Shown: positions 37,940 through 50,666 of the stretch, piece by piece
How positions within the stretch are numbered: position 1 is the first letter of the stretch
Layout: the number at the start of each line of letters is the position of its first letter
Assembly (NCBI RefSeq): GCF_019797865.1
Contig: NZ_CP081869.1
Coordinates: forward strand, 3,249,501 to 3,313,500
Length of the DNA: 64,000 bases
Direction: 5' to 3'
Source: Chenggangzhangella methanolivorans
Lineage (GTDB): Bacteria; Pseudomonadota; Alphaproteobacteria; Rhizobiales; Methylopilaceae
Notes under the pieces: generated by a model
The model's database searches: none
Seen by the model: the letters and a program-made list of their open reading frames with translations, nothing else
What the model was told of the DNA's origin: nothing
Made by a program: the position numbers and the translations under genes

Positions 37940-40900
37940 TCACACCGCCTCGGCCAGCCGCTCCGCGGTCCGCAGGTCGACCGAGACCAGCTGGCTCACG
38001 CCGCGCTCCGACATCGTGACCCCCAGAAGCCGGTCCATATGCGCCATGGTGATGGGGTTGTGGGTCACGGTCAGGAACCGCGTCGTGGTCGCGCCCGCCA
38101 TCTCCGACAAGAGCGCGCAGAAGCGCTCGACATTGGCGTCGTCGAGCGGCGCGTCGACCTCGTCGAGCACGCAGACCGGCGCAGGGTTCGTGAGGAACAC
38201 CCCGAAGATCAACGCGAGCGCGGTGAGCGCCTGCTCGCCGCCCGACAGCAGCGACAGCACCTGGGGCTTCTTGCCGGGCGGGCGCGCGATCACCTCGAGG
38301 CCGGCCTCGAGCGGATCGTCGGACTCGACGAGCTCCAGCCGCGCCTCGCCGCCCTCGAACAGCTTTTCGAACAGCTTTCGGAAGTTCGCGTCGACCCGCT
38401 CGAAGGCCGCGAGCAGGCGGCCGCGCCCCTCGCTGTTGAGCGAGCGGACGGCCGAGCGCAGGCGCCCGATCGCCTCGGTCAAATCTTCGCGTTCGGCGAC
38501 GAGGGCCGAGCGCGAGCCTTCCGCCTCCTCGAGGTCCTGTTCGGCGCGAAGGTTCACCGGGCCGAGCCGCTCGCGCGCGGCGCTCGACCGGGCGAGGCGC
38601 TCCTCGAGCTCCTGCGGCGGAACGGCGGGCGCGCCCGAGAGCGTCGCCGCGAGCTCCTGCGGGGTGAGGCCGCGCGCCTCCATGATGCGGGCGGCCGCGG
38701 CGGCGCGTTTCTCGCGTGCGGCTTCGAGCCGGGCGCCGGCGCGGGCGGTCTCTTCGCGGGCGCCGGCGAGCGTTTCGAGCGCCGCCCGGGCGGCCGCGTC
38801 GGCCTCGCGATGGCGCGTCTCGGCGAGAGCGAGTGCGTCGGCGGCCGCCCGCGCCTGCTGTTCGGCGCCGGCGAGCTGCGACCTGAGCGCCGCGCGCTCG
38901 GCCGCGATCTCGTCGGGGCGCCCGGCGAGCGCGGCGCGTTCGGCCTCGCTTTCGGCCCGGCGCGTCTCGAGATCGACGAGCTGCGCCGCGGCCGCCTCGC
39001 GCCGGCGCGTCCAGGCGTCGCGTTCGGCCGCGAGCTCGCCTCGCCGCGCCGCCTGCCGCCGGCGCTCCGCGACGAGCGCCTCGGACTCCGCGCGCCGCTC
39101 GGCCGCCGCCTTGCGGGCGACGGCGACGCGCTCGCGCAACGGGACGAGGACGCCGTCGTCCTGCACGGGAAGGGCTGCGAGCCGTTCGGCGGCGGCGGCG
39201 AGCGCGGCTTCGGCTTCCGCTTGGGCCGCGGCGACCCGCGCGCCGGCTTCGGCGAGCGCGGAGAGCCGCGCCGTGGTCCGGGCGCCGGCGCGCTCGGCCG
39301 CGCCATGGGCCTCGCGGGCTGAGTCGAAGGCTTGCCGGGCCGAGCGCGAGGCCTCGCGCGCCTGCTTCTCGGCGACGACCGCCTGGCTGACGCGCGAGCG
39401 GGCGGCCTCGACGATCTGGCGCAGGCGATCGGCCTCGGCGCGGGCCTCGGCCGCAAGCCGCTCGACCGCGCCGAGCCGGTTCTTCTCCGCGAGCCTGCGG
39501 GCCGCAGGCGTCGGCGCGTCGGCCGCAAGCGTCAGCCCGTCCCAGCGCCAGACGTCGCCCTGACGGCTGACGAGCCGCTGGCCGGGCCGAAGGCTCCGCG
39601 ACAGCGCAGGGCCTGCGACGCGCTCCACCACGCCGATCTGCGCGAGGCGCCGGGCGAGTTCGGGCGGGGCGACCACATGGTCGGCGAGCGCGTCGACGCC
39701 GGCAGAGCCGGATCGCCGTCGGCCTCCACCCCGGCCCAGCGCGCCGGCGCGCGCGGATCGACCGCCGCGTCGAGGTCGTCGCCGAGCGCGGCCCCGAGCG
39801 CGGTCTCGTAGCCGGGATCGACCACGAGCAGATCGACGGCCGCCGGATATTTGCGGGCGGGATCGTCGGCCACGAGCTTTGCGAGCGTGCGCGCCTCGGT
39901 CATGGTCCGCTCGGCGCGCGAGGCGGCCTGCGCCGAAGGCCCGCGGACCTCCGATTCGGCGCCGCGCGCCTTGGCGAGCTCCGCCTCGGCGGCCTCCACG
40001 CGATCCTCCGCGGCCTGCGCCGCGCCGCGCGCCGCCTCGACGCGGACGGCGAGCGCCGCGGCGTCGCCCTCGCGGGCGGCCTCCGCCTTCAGGCGGCCCG
40101 TCTCGCCGTCGATCTCGCGCGCCTCGCGCTCCAGCCGCGCGAGCTTGTCGGCGGCGTCGGCGCGGCGCCGGTCGAGGTCGCGCCGTTCGGCGGCGCCGGC
40201 GGCCTGCGCCGCGGCGGCGGAGGAGAGCGCGGCCTCCGCCTCGCCGACGGCGGCCTCCGTCTCGGAAAGACGCGCGCGCGCCGCCTCGTCCGCCGCCGCG
40301 TCATCCGCCGCCTCGGGCCCGAGCGCCTCGATCGCGGCGCCGATCCGCTCGAGGCTCGTCGCGGCGTCGGCCGCCATGGCGCTCTCGCGGGCGCCGTCGC
40401 GCTCGATCTGTGCAAGACGCTGGACGAGCTCGGCGAGCCGCTTGCGCGCCCGCGCCTCCTCGCCCTCGAGCTCGCCGGCCGTCACCGCGATCTTGCGCAA
40501 GGCGGCTTCGGCCTGGGTCGACGCCTCGCGCGCCGGGCCGAGCGCATGGCCCGCGACCGCCTCCGCGCGCGCCGCCTCGCCCTGCGCCCGGGCGGCGTCG
40601 GCGACGCCCGCAAGCGCCTTCGCCTCGGCGGCCTCGGCGGCGAGAGCGCCCTCGGCTTCCAGGCGATGCCGGGCGACGAGCAGGGCCGCCTCGGCCTGGC
40701 GGATCTCCTCGGTGAGCGCCCGGTAGCGCTCGGCCGAGCGGGCCTGCCGCTTCAACGCCTCGGCGCGCTCGCCGAGCTTCACCAGCACGTCCTCGACCCG
40801 GGCGAGGTTCGCTTCCGCGCCCTCGAGGCGGCTCTCGGCCTCGCGCCTGCGGGCGTGGAGCCCCGCGATGCCGGCGGCCTCCTCCAGGATGCGGCGGCGC

Positions 40901-41376
40901 TGGTCGGGGCGGGCGTTGATGATCTCGCCGATGCGGCCCTGGCCCACCATCGAGGGCGAGCGCGCGCCCGAAGAGGCGTCGGCGAACAGCAGCTGCACGT
41001 CGCGGGCCCGCACCTCGCGTCCGTTCACCCGGTAGCTCGAGCCGAGACCGCGCGAGATCTTGCGGCTGACCTCGATCTCGGCCGCGTTCTGAAACGGCGC
41101 GGGCGCGAGGCCGGCGGAATTGTCGAGGATCAGCGAGACTTCGGCGTGGTTGCGCGCCGGGCGGCTGGTGTTGCCGGCGAAGATCACGTCGTCCATGCCG
41201 GAGGCGCGAAGGCTCTTGAACGAGCTTTCGCCCATCACCCAGCGCAGCGCCTCGACGAGGTTCGACTTGCCGCAGCCGTTCGGCCCGACGACGCCGGTCA
41301 GCCCCGGCTCGATCGGCGCGTCGGTGGCGTCGACGAAGGTCTTGAAGCCCGCAAGTCTGAGGCGCGTGAAGTTCAT
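37940..41376 (-). CDS. smc: Chromosome segregation protein SMC (frameshifted)
   Basis: About 1145 residues. N-terminal ATPase half: FKTFVDATDAP, Walker A GPNGCGKSN, and the MVGQGRIGEI region. Two long coiled-coil arms flank the hinge (YETALGAALGDDLDA, about 530-660). C-terminal half: signature LLSGGEQALTALALIF and Walker B VCVLDEVDAPLDD. One base is missing at about 39698 within the hinge. The frame then resumes with DALADHMVAPPELARR. As SMC is normally essential or near-essential, an intact chromosome copy is expected, so this break is probably a sequencing error. ATG 41376 opens MNFTRLRLAGFK. Confidence 0.94.
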
Positions 41377-41464
41377 TGGGGGATTTTAGCGCGAAGGCCG
41401 GCGGGGCGCTTAAGGCGCGGAGGGCCTTTCCACGGGAATCGAACCGCAAAGCCGCGGCCGCCGA

Positions 41465-41878
41465 TTACGTCGTCCGTCGGCAGTCGCGCGACCTGAACAC
41501 CGTGCTGAGGCCCCTCGGCTGGGCGCGCCATGTGAGACGCGTGTCGCCGCCCGAAGCGGCCGAGAACACAGCGTCATTGCCCGAGAGCCTCGCGGCGAAC
41601 GCCTCGCCGCCGACCACGACCTCGTAGAGCAGCACGATCTGCAACGGGGCGAGGCGCTCCATATGGGGCCGAAGCGTCTCGCATAGCGCCGCATGGGTCT
41701 GGCGAAGGTCGTCGTCCTCATGGAGCAGGACCCAGACGGGAAGCTCGCCATACTGCGAATGCAGCTCCCCGACGGCCTCCTTCCAGCGCGTTCCGTCGCC
41801 GGCCGCGAGATCCCTCAGTGCGGCGTTCGCGAGCGAGAATTCTCGCGCGACGTCGAGATCGATCGGCCTCTCGGTCAT
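41465..41878 (-). CDS. Hypothetical protein
   Basis: 137 residues, no recognised family. It has a helical, acidic N-terminal half (ALRDLAAGDGTRWKEAVGEL, LHEDDDLRQTHAALCETL), a hydrophobic strand (PLQIVLLYEVVVGGEAFAA) and a basic C terminus ending CRRTT. No signal or membrane helix is seen. ATG 41878 (MTERPIDL) gives the most natural start; the frame is open further upstream into repeat DNA. It lies upstream of smc on the same strand with an 88-bp gap. Confidence 0.6.
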   Translation of the reverse strand: MTERPIDLDVAREFSLANAALRDLAAGDGTRWKEAVGELHSQYGELPVWVLLHEDDDLRQTHAALCETLRPHMERLAPLQIVLLYEVVVGGEAFAARLSGNDAVFSAASGGDTRLTWRAQPRGLSTVFRSRDCRRTT

Positions 41879-41940
41879 ATGGTCGCCGGCCCTGATGGCC
41901 GGATCTTGAGGCGTTTTACGCCAGGGCGGCGGCGCCTGCC

Positions 41941-42076
41941 CCCTCCACCACCCTGCGGGTGGTCCCCCTCCCCCGTCTTCGACAGGGGAGGATCCGCGCA
42001 CAGAACGCGCCCCCTCTCTTGATCCTCCTCTGCGAAGCGGAGGAGGGGGACCATCGCGTCAGCGATGGTGGAGGAG
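41941..42076. repeat. Imperfect palindromic repeat, CCCTCCACCA family
   Basis: The left arm CCCTCCACCACCCTGCGGGT and following CCCCCTCCCCCGTC pair imperfectly with the right arm GAGGAGGGGGACCATCGC...GATGGTGGAGGAGG. It fills the gap between the hypothetical gene and the DsbA-like gene. It differs from the GTCAT and CTTGTCCC families. Confidence 0.6.
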
Positions 42077-42112
42077 GCGAGCGCTATCGCTCAGGAAAAA
42101 GCAGCCCGAGCC

Positions 42113-42781
42113 TCAGGCCTTCTTGTCGACCAGTGGGTCGATGATCTTCTTGAAGTCCTCGAAGCTCACGGCGCCGCGCTGGATCTTGCCGTTGATGAAG
42201 AACGTCGGGGTCGAATTCACCCCGAACTTCTCGGCCGCGCGCGAGCGCACCCAGTTCACGCCGTCCAGGATCTCCTGGTTGGACAGGCACTGCTCGAAGC
42301 TCTGCTGCGACATGCCGATCTGCCTGACGAGATTCTGCAGCCCCTCCACCGGCTTGTCGGCGTAGGCCCACTGCTTCTGCTCCTTGAACAGAAGGTCGAC
42401 GACGGCGAAGTATTTGTCGTCGCCGGCGCAGCGCGCGATCATGAAGCCCGCGGCCGAGAGCGGATCGAGCGGGAATTCGCGCAGGATGAAGCGCAGCTTG
42501 CCGGTGTCGACGTATTCGGCCTTGATCTTCGGGAAGGTGTTGAGCGCGAACTGGGCGCAGTGGCCGCAGGTCGTCGAGGCGTATTCGATCATCGTGACCG
42601 GCGCGTCGTCCTTGCCTTCGGCCTTCTCGCCGAGCGGGCCGGCGACCAGCAGCTCCTGCGGGTCGGGGGCCTGGGCGAGGGCTTCGCCGAGGAAGCCGAG
42701 CTTCGGCGCGAGCGAGAGCGCCGCGAAGCCGGCGGCGGTGACGGCTGCGGTCTCGAGAAGGCGGCGGCGGGTCAGGGTCAC
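42113..42781 (-). CDS. DsbA family thiol oxidoreductase
   Basis: 222 residues. A signal (TRRRLLETAAVTAAGFAAL) with twin Arg and a cleavage site near ALAQA precedes a thioredoxin fold with the inserted helical domain. The active site is C-G-H-C in ASTTCGHCAQF, and the cis-Pro loop is VNSTPTFFING. It introduces disulfides in periplasmic proteins. GTG 42781 with GAGGAT upstream fits the signal peptide; an ATG at 42871 would add about 30 unlikely residues. Confidence 0.9.
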   Translation of the reverse strand: MTLTRRRLLETAAVTAAGFAALSLAPKLGFLGEALAQAPDPQELLVAGPLGEKAEGKDDAPVTMIEYASTTCGHCAQFALNTFPKIKAEYVDTGKLRFILREFPLDPLSAAGFMIARCAGDDKYFAVVDLLFKEQKQWAYADKPVEGLQNLVRQIGMSQQSFEQCLSNQEILDGVNWVRSRAAEKFGVNSTPTFFINGKIQRGAVSFEDFKKIIDPLVDKKA

Positions 42782-42938
42782 GACGGATCCTCGCGGTCGG
42801 GCCGCCGGGCGGCCGTGCGATCTTAAAACGTTCTGGCGCGCGAAAGTCGCGGGCCACGGCTCTTTTCGCAAGAAGAATGTGGCGTGAGCAAGTTGGACGG
42901 AGGTCGGCCCGCCGTCACGCCCTCTTGAACCAAGCTCC

Positions 42939-43445
42939 TCAGCGCCTCGACCGGGCGAGCGCCGCGCCGCCGAGGCGCCTCAGCGCGTCCGCCAGCCCCT
43001 CGTCCTCGATCGTCGCGGTCGCGGTCTCGACGCGGCCGCGCTCCTCGGCGGTCGGCTCGGGCGGCCGGGGCGGGACGGGCTTGCGCCGCCGCAGCTCCGC
43101 GACCGGGCCCTGCCGGATCTTCACCTGACCCACGCAGGGCCAGCCGAGATGGGCGTTGACCCGTTCGAGAATCTCGGCCGAACGGTGCTGGATCTCGAGC
43201 GCGAACGCGCCCTCGGCCCGCACGGTCAGCGTCGCGCGCGGCGGGGCGGCGTCGGGATCCTGCGCAGGCGCGCGGGCCGGGACGCCGAGCTTCTGCGGCG
43301 CCGACACCGCGGCGAGCTCCGGCCCGACGATCTCCGCCCAGCGCGACACGATCTCGGCGCCCGCAAACCCCTGCCGCGCGGCCGCGGGGCCCATGGCTTG
43401 CGGCAACAGGTCAGACAGGCGCTTGGTCGGACGCGGCTTAAGCAT
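42939..43445 (-). CDS. DUF721 (DciA-like) protein
   Basis: 168 residues. The N-terminal LSDLLPQAMGPAAARQGF and VSRWAEIVGPELA segments match DUF721, related to the replicative-helicase loader DciA. The middle has LTVRAEGAFALEIQHRSAEI. The C terminus is charged and variable. Here it is divergent from mutY with 66 bp between. In the family a helicase-loading role is established only for some members. Confidence 0.82.
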   Translation of the reverse strand: MLKPRPTKRLSDLLPQAMGPAAARQGFAGAEIVSRWAEIVGPELAAVSAPQKLGVPARAPAQDPDAAPPRATLTVRAEGAFALEIQHRSAEILERVNAHLGWPCVGQVKIRQGPVAELRRRKPVPPRPPEPTAEERGRVETATATIEDEGLADALRRLGGAALARSRR

Positions 43446-43511
43446 CGTACTTTGGAATCCGATCATGTGGCGGGCCGACCTTCCGCCCCCGCGTTTCACC
43501 GAGTCTAGACC

Positions 43512-44634
43512 TTGGCCGCAGCCGCACAACCCAAACCCGAGCCCGCCGCGCTGCTCGCCTGGTACGATTGTCATCGCCGCGCGCTCCCGTGGCGCGCCGC
43601 GCCGGGCCGCCGCACCGAGCCCTATCGGGTGTGGCTCTCCGAGATCATGCTGCAGCAGACGACGGTGAAGGCCGCCGGCCCCTATTTCCTGCGCTTCCTC
43701 GAGCGTTTTCCCGACGTCGCTTCGCTCGCCGCGGCCCCGCTCGACGACGTGCTGAAGCTCTGGGCGGGCCTTGGCTATTATTCGCGGGCCCGCAATCTTC
43801 ACGCTTGCGCCAAGGCGGTGGTCGAGCGCCATGGCGGGCGTTTCCCAGGCAGCGAGGCGGAGCTGCTCGCGCTGCCGGGCGTCGGTCCCTATACCGCCGC
43901 CGCCATCGCCTCGATCGCCTTCGACAGGCCGGCGACCGTGGTGGACGGCAATGTCGAGCGTGTGGTCTCGCGGCTCTTCGCCGTGGCGGCGGAGATGCCG
44001 GGCGCCAAGCCCGAGATCCGGCGGCTCGCCGCGACGCTCGCGCCGAAGAGCCGCCACGGCGACTTCGCGCAAGCCACGATGGATCTCGGCGCCACGATCT
44101 GCACGCCGCGAAAGCCTGCTTGCGCGCTCTGTCCGTGGAGCGCGTCCTGCGCCGCCAGGGCGGAAGGCGCGCCCGAGACCTATCCGCGCAAGGCCAAGAA
44201 GGCCGCCAAGCCCACCCGCCGCGGCGTCGCCTTCGTCGCGACCCGGCCCGACGGCGCGACGCTGCTGCGCGACCGTCCGCCCAAGGGCCTGCTCGGCGGC
44301 ATGGCCGAGATTCCGACCGGGCGCTGGGCCGAGGACGTCGATCTTTCCGCGTCCGGCGAGACGCTCGCGGCCGAGGCGCCGCTTTCGGCGCGCTGGCGGC
44401 GCGTTCCGGGAGCCGCCGCCCATGTGTTCACCCATTTTTCGCTGGAGCTCGCGGTGATGACGGCGGAGGTCGGCGCCGACGTTCCGGCCCGACAGGCGCG
44501 CGCTGGGTGCAGGCCGGGGATCTTCCGGGCGAGGCGCTGCCGACCGTCTTCCGCAAGGCGCTCGTCCATGCGAAGAGCGCCGCCATGACAGACGCCCCGA
44601 TGACAGACGCCCCCATCCGCCGCCGCGCCGCGCG

Positions 44635-44638
<4 letters not shown>
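43512..44638 (+). CDS. mutY: A/G-specific adenine glycosylase MutY (frameshift near C terminus)
   Basis: About 375 residues; removes A opposite 8-oxoG. The N-terminal catalytic domain has SEIMLQQTTV, the helix-hairpin-helix LPGVGPYTAAAIASIAFD and catalytic Asp in VVDGNVERV. The [4Fe-4S] cluster Cys pattern is C-x6-C-x2-C-x5-C in CTPRKPACALCPWSASC. A NUDIX-like C-terminal domain follows (GLLGGMAEIPTGRW, AHVFTHFSLELAV). One C is missing at about 44491; corrected, the tail reads TGARWVQAGDLPGEALPTVF and ends at 44638, overlapping the next ATG. The start is a TTG at 43512. Confidence 0.92.
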
Positions 44639-47113
<2,475 letters not shown>

Positions 47114-47231
47114 TTACGGCTCGAGAAGGCCCGAGGATCGTCTTGAAGCGCGCAGTTCCGGTTCGCGCTTTACGCTTCGTCAACCACGACCCGGCGTGAT
47201 GGTCGTCCGATCACACGTCGCGGAGAGCGCC

Positions 47232-47558
47232 ATGACGACGATCAGCGTGGGACAGGCGATGGAGGTCATCGCCACCCAGGCGGCCGACTACGCCGTTTCC
47301 GACAGGCCGGACCTCGACGAGCGCACCTATGCGCTTGCGGACTACATCTCGGCCTCGATCGACGGGCCGAGCCTCAACGGGCTGCGGTTCTTTGAAAGCC
47401 TGTTCGAGCGGCTCGACGCCGCGACGGAGGCGATGGAGCAGGCCTCGCCGGGCAGGCGGGGGCGTCCGGAAGGCGAGGAGCTCGAGAGCCAGAAACTGTT
47501 CTTCGCCGCGATGACCCACGAGTTCCGCAACCGCTTCGTCGCGGCGGCGGCGGCCTGA
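47232..47558 (+). CDS. Small hypothetical protein
   Basis: 108 residues, no recognised family; probably cytoplasmic and helical. Features are TTISVGQAMEVIATQAADYA, an acidic middle (RPDLDERTYALADYI) and a C terminus KLFFAAMTHEFRNRFVAAAA. ATG 47232 follows GGAGAG. It is divergent from ccrM and convergent with the GFA gene. Confidence 0.6.
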   Translation: MTTISVGQAMEVIATQAADYAVSDRPDLDERTYALADYISASIDGPSLNGLRFFESLFERLDAATEAMEQASPGRRGRPEGEELESQKLFFAAMTHEFRNRFVAAAAA

Positions 47559-47566
47559 CCGCCGGA

Positions 47567-48062
47567 TCAGTCGATCCAGAGGCCGTGGCGCCTGTGCCAG
47601 TCCTCGATCGACTCGTCGGGATAGAGGTCAAAGCGCTTGTCGTCTAGGCCGACGTTCGGGTCGACCCACTCTGGTTTGAAGCGCAACATCAGATGCGCGC
47701 GCGCCGGCGGCTTCGGCAGCTCGGTGTCGACCGCCGAGGCGAAGGGATGGACGAGGTCCGGCCAGGACGGGTCGTAGAGCCAGAGCGCCGTCGCACAGCG
47801 CGGACAGAAGTTGCGCTCGCCGGTCGAGGTCTCGCAGATCCCGTCCTGGTCCGCGATTTCGGCGCGGTAGACCGCGGGCCTCATCTCGCCTGAAACCTTC
47901 AGCGTGCGCGCGTCGGCGCTCAGATTGATGGCGTAGCCTCCGCCGCCCGCGGTCTTGCGGCAGATCGAGCAAATAACAGAGCTGGTAGGGCGCCGGCCCG
48001 GAGCTCTCGACCACGAAGCGCACTCCGCCGCAGCGGCACGAGCCCTTGAGCGTCATCGGCAT
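47567..48062 (-). CDS. GFA family protein (glutathione-dependent formaldehyde-activating/CENP-V fold), frameshifted
   Basis: About 164 residues. Zinc-binding Cys pattern: GSCRCGGVRF at the N terminus, a central CYCSICRK-type pair and CPRC (NFCPRCATALWLYD). One extra T at about 47971 breaks the frame; without it the text reads QLCYCSICRKTAGG. The name derives from Gfa, which promotes S-hydroxymethylglutathione formation, but most family members have no proven activity. ATG 48062 has GGAGG five bases upstream. Confidence 0.85.
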
Positions 48063-48119
48063 GGCGACCTCCTTCCCGTCACGGAAAGAAAAGGCCGTGG
48101 GCCGCAATCCGGTTCCGCC

Positions 48120-48788
48120 TCAGGCGGCGGCGATGAGCGCCGCGATCGGGGCGAAGCCGCGGCGATGATGGGGGCAGGGGCCATGGCGGCGCAGCGCCGC
48201 AAGATGCTCCGGAACGCCATAGCCCATGTGGCGCTCGAAGCCGTAGAGCGGGAATTCTTCCGCGACTCGCGCCATGATCCGGTCGCGCATCACCTTGGCC
48301 ACGATCGAGGCGGCGGCGATCGACTGCACGCTCGCGTCGCCCGCCACCACCGCCTCCGCCCGGCAGGCGAGGCCCGGCGGAGCGACGTTTCCGTCGATCA
48401 GCGCGAGGTCGGGCGGAACGTTCAGCCCTGAGAGCGCGCGGGCCATCGCCCAAAGGGTCGCGCCCCGGATGTTGAGGCGCTCGATGGTGACCGTGGAGGC
48501 CGCCACGAACGAGACGCTGGCGCTCGCCATGATCTCCGGGAACAGCGCCTCGCGCCGCTCCCGGGTCAACGCCTTGGAGTCGGCGAGGCCCGCGGGGATG
48601 CGCGTGGGTTCGAGCACGACCGCGGCCGCGACGACGGGGCCGGCCAGCGGCCCGCGCCCTGCCTCGTCGACGCCTGCGACGAGGCGTGCGCCTGCGGCGA
48701 TCGCGGCGGCCTCACGCGCGAAAGTCGCGGCGACGCGCGGAGCGGCGGCTCGGGTCTTCGGCCTGGAGATCTTCGCGACGTTTTCCAT
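48120..48788 (-). CDS. rnhB: Ribonuclease HII
   Basis: 222 residues. The catalytic acidic residues are in [16 protein letters not shown] and [11 protein letters not shown], with the later [13 protein letters not shown] segment and [11 protein letters not shown], all family hallmarks. It removes ribonucleotides and RNA primers from DNA. A basic N-terminal extension of about 35 residues precedes the fold. ATG 48788 (MENVAKIS). Confidence 0.95.
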   Translation of the reverse strand: MENVAKISRPKTRAAAPRVAATFAREAAAIAAGARLVAGVDEAGRGPLAGPVVAAAVVLEPTRIPAGLADSKALTRERREALFPEIMASASVSFVAASTVTIERLNIRGATLWAMARALSGLNVPPDLALIDGNVAPPGLACRAEAVVAGDASVQSIAAASIVAKVMRDRIMARVAEEFPLYGFERHMGYGVPEHLAALRRHGPCPHHRRGFAPIAALIAAA

Positions 48789-48832
48789 CGCGCGAAATTG
48801 GGCGATTCGCGCCGGCGCGCGACCTCGGAAGT

Positions 48833-49261
48833 TCAGGCCGGCAGACGCGTCTGCCCCTCGGCGTCGGTCCAGAACGGGTTGTGGGCGAGCTCCCACAGAT
48901 GGCCGTCAGGGTCCGAGACGTAGCCGGCGTAGCCGCCCCAAAAGGTCTTTTCGGCCGCCTTCACGAGATTGCCGCCAGCCGCCACCATGCGCACGACCGC
49001 CTTGTCGACGTCGCCCGGCGAAGCGAGGTTCCAGGCGAGCGACTGGGCGCGAAAGCCTTCGCCCTCCGCCTCGACGCCGGCGTCTTCGGCCAGCGCCTCG
49101 CGGCCGAACAGCGCGAGCGCCACGCCGCCGACGTCGAAGAAACTGACGCCGTCATTGCTCTGCGAGGATTTCACGAGGCCGAGTTGTTCGTAGAACGCCG
49201 TCGCCTTCGGAAGATCGGAGACGCCGAGCGTCACCAGGGTGAGGCGAAGCGGCAGGGGCAT
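48833..49261 (-). CDS. VOC superfamily (glyoxalase/dioxygenase-fold) protein
   Basis: 142 residues. Two beta-alpha-beta-beta-beta modules: [20 protein letters not shown] at the N terminus and a second half ending [20 protein letters not shown], where the Glu is a likely metal ligand. Substrate unknown. It precedes rnhB on the same strand, with 44 bp between. Confidence 0.85.
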   Translation of the reverse strand: MPLPLRLTLVTLGVSDLPKATAFYEQLGLVKSSQSNDGVSFFDVGGVALALFGREALAEDAGVEAEGEGFRAQSLAWNLASPGDVDKAVVRMVAAGGNLVKAAEKTFWGGYAGYVSDPDGHLWELAHNPFWTDAEGQTRLPA

Positions 49262-49335
49262 CGAAGCCTCGCTCGGTTACGCGGCGTGCGGCGCCCGTGA
49301 ACGGTCCTCATCTTACGCAGAGTTTAGGATTTGGT

Positions 49336-50514
49336 TCAAAATAGCGACAGCTGGACGTCATTGGCCTCGCCTTTTGCGCGTGCGGGCGGCGTGAACAGGT
49401 CCGTGCGCAACCGGAGATGGCGCCGCGCGAGGTTGAGGCGTCGCGCCGCGAGTTCGAATCGGCGCCCGATCGTCCAGGCGACGACGCCCTCGCCGGTCTG
49501 GCGCACGCCCCAGCCCGAATCGTAGAGCTTTCCGCCGCGGGTCTCGCGCACCAGCGACAGGATGCGCCGCATCTTGGCGGGGTGGCGCTCCAGCAGCCAG
49601 TCGGAGACGAGATCCTTGATCTCGTTCGGCAGGCGCAGCAGCACATAGCCGGCCTCGGTCGCGCCGGCGGCGTGCGCGGCTTCGAGCAGCCGGTCGATCT
49701 CGTGGTCGTTGAGCGAGGGAATGATCGGGCGGTCAGCACCGTCACGGGAACGCCCGCCTGCGCGAGCTTCGCCACTGTCTCGAGGCGCTTGGCCGGGGTC
49801 GGGGCCCTCGGCTCCATGTCGCGGGAGAGCGCGGGGTCGAGCGTGGTGATCGAGATCGCGACCTTGGCGAGCCCCTGCGCCGCCATGCGGGCCAGAATGT
49901 CGAGGTCGCGCGTCACGAGCGCCGACTTCGTCACGATCCCGACCGGATGGCGCGCCTCCTCCAGCACCTCGAGGATTTTTCGCGTCAGCCGGTGGGTGCG
50001 CTCGATCGGCTGGTAGGGGTCGGTGTTGGTCCCGAGCGCGATGGTGCGGGGCTTGTAGCTCGCCGCCGCGAGCTCCCGGCGCAAAAGGTCCGCGACATTG
50101 GGCTTGGCCACCAGCTTCGACTCGAAATCGAGCCCGGGCGAGAGGCCGAGAAAACGCGTGGGTCGGCCGCGCGAAGCAGTAGACGCAACCGTGCTCGCAA
50201 CCGCGATAGGGGTTGATCGAGCGGTCGAACGCGATGTCGGGCGACTGGTTGCGGGTGATCGCCGTGCGCGCGGTCTCGAGCGTCACTTCGGTGCGGAAGT
50301 CCGGCAGCTCCTCGCCGGTCTCCCAGCCGTCGTCGACCTCGACGCGCGCATAAGGCTCGAACCGGCCGCTCGCGTTCGTCGTCGTGCCCCGGCCGCGCCG
50401 GCGGGAGCGGTCGATCGGAAGCGGCTCGACCTCGGACGCCGCGGGCTTCAGCGAGGCGCCGGAAACCGGCGCGGCGTTCTGGTGCGGGAAAGCGAGCTTC
50501 AGGGCTGCGGTCAT
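49336..50514 (-). CDS. PA0069-family/SPL-like radical SAM protein (two frame breaks)
   Basis: About 392 residues. The radical-SAM cluster motif is C-x3-C-x2-C in YRGCEHGCVYCFARPTHAF. It is followed by LALGTNTDPYQPIER-like text (IALGTNTDPYQPIERTHRL) and ITTLDPALSRDMEPRAP, characteristic of this SplB-related family. One extra T at about 50152 (T4 for T3) and one missing C at about 49733 break the frame twice; the parts join cleanly. The substrate is unknown; the family resembles spore photoproduct lyase but is widespread in non-sporeformers. Confidence 0.88.
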   Translation of the reverse strand: MTAALKLAFPHQNAAPVSGASLKPAASEVEPLPIDRSRRRGRGTTTNASGRFEPYARVEVDDGWETGEELPDFRTEVTLETARTAITRNQSPDIAFDRSINPYRGCEHGCVYCFARPTHAFSRPLARARFRVEAGGQAQCRGPFAPGARGGELQAPHHRARDQHRPLPADRAHPPADAKNPRGAGGGAPSGRDRDEVGARDARPRHSGPHGGAGARQGRDLDHHARPRALPRHGAEGPDPGQAPRDSGEARAGGRSRDGADRPIIPSLNDHEIDRLLEAAHAAGATEAGYVLLRLPNEIKDLVSDWLLERHPAKMRRILSLVRETRGGKLYDSGWGVRQTGEGVVAWTIGRRFELAARRLNLARRHLRLRTDLFTPPARAKGEANDVQLSLF

Positions 50515-50666
50515 CTGCTGCCTCCAGTGCCTGCGGGGTCGTGGCGGTCCCGAAGCTAGGATCGACGTCAGAACAAATCAAGAACATTCATCATCGTTTC
50601 CGTTTTGAGACGCCGAGGGGCAAAACCGCAACGGACAGAAGGCTTCTGGCATGCTAGCGATCTGAC

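Noticed and set aside
41410..41470. T-loop-like GGTTCGATTCCC on the minus strand, suggesting a tRNA
   Set aside because: The flanking bases do not form the T stem, no anticodon or D arm can be placed upstream, and the stretch includes the end of a protein gene.
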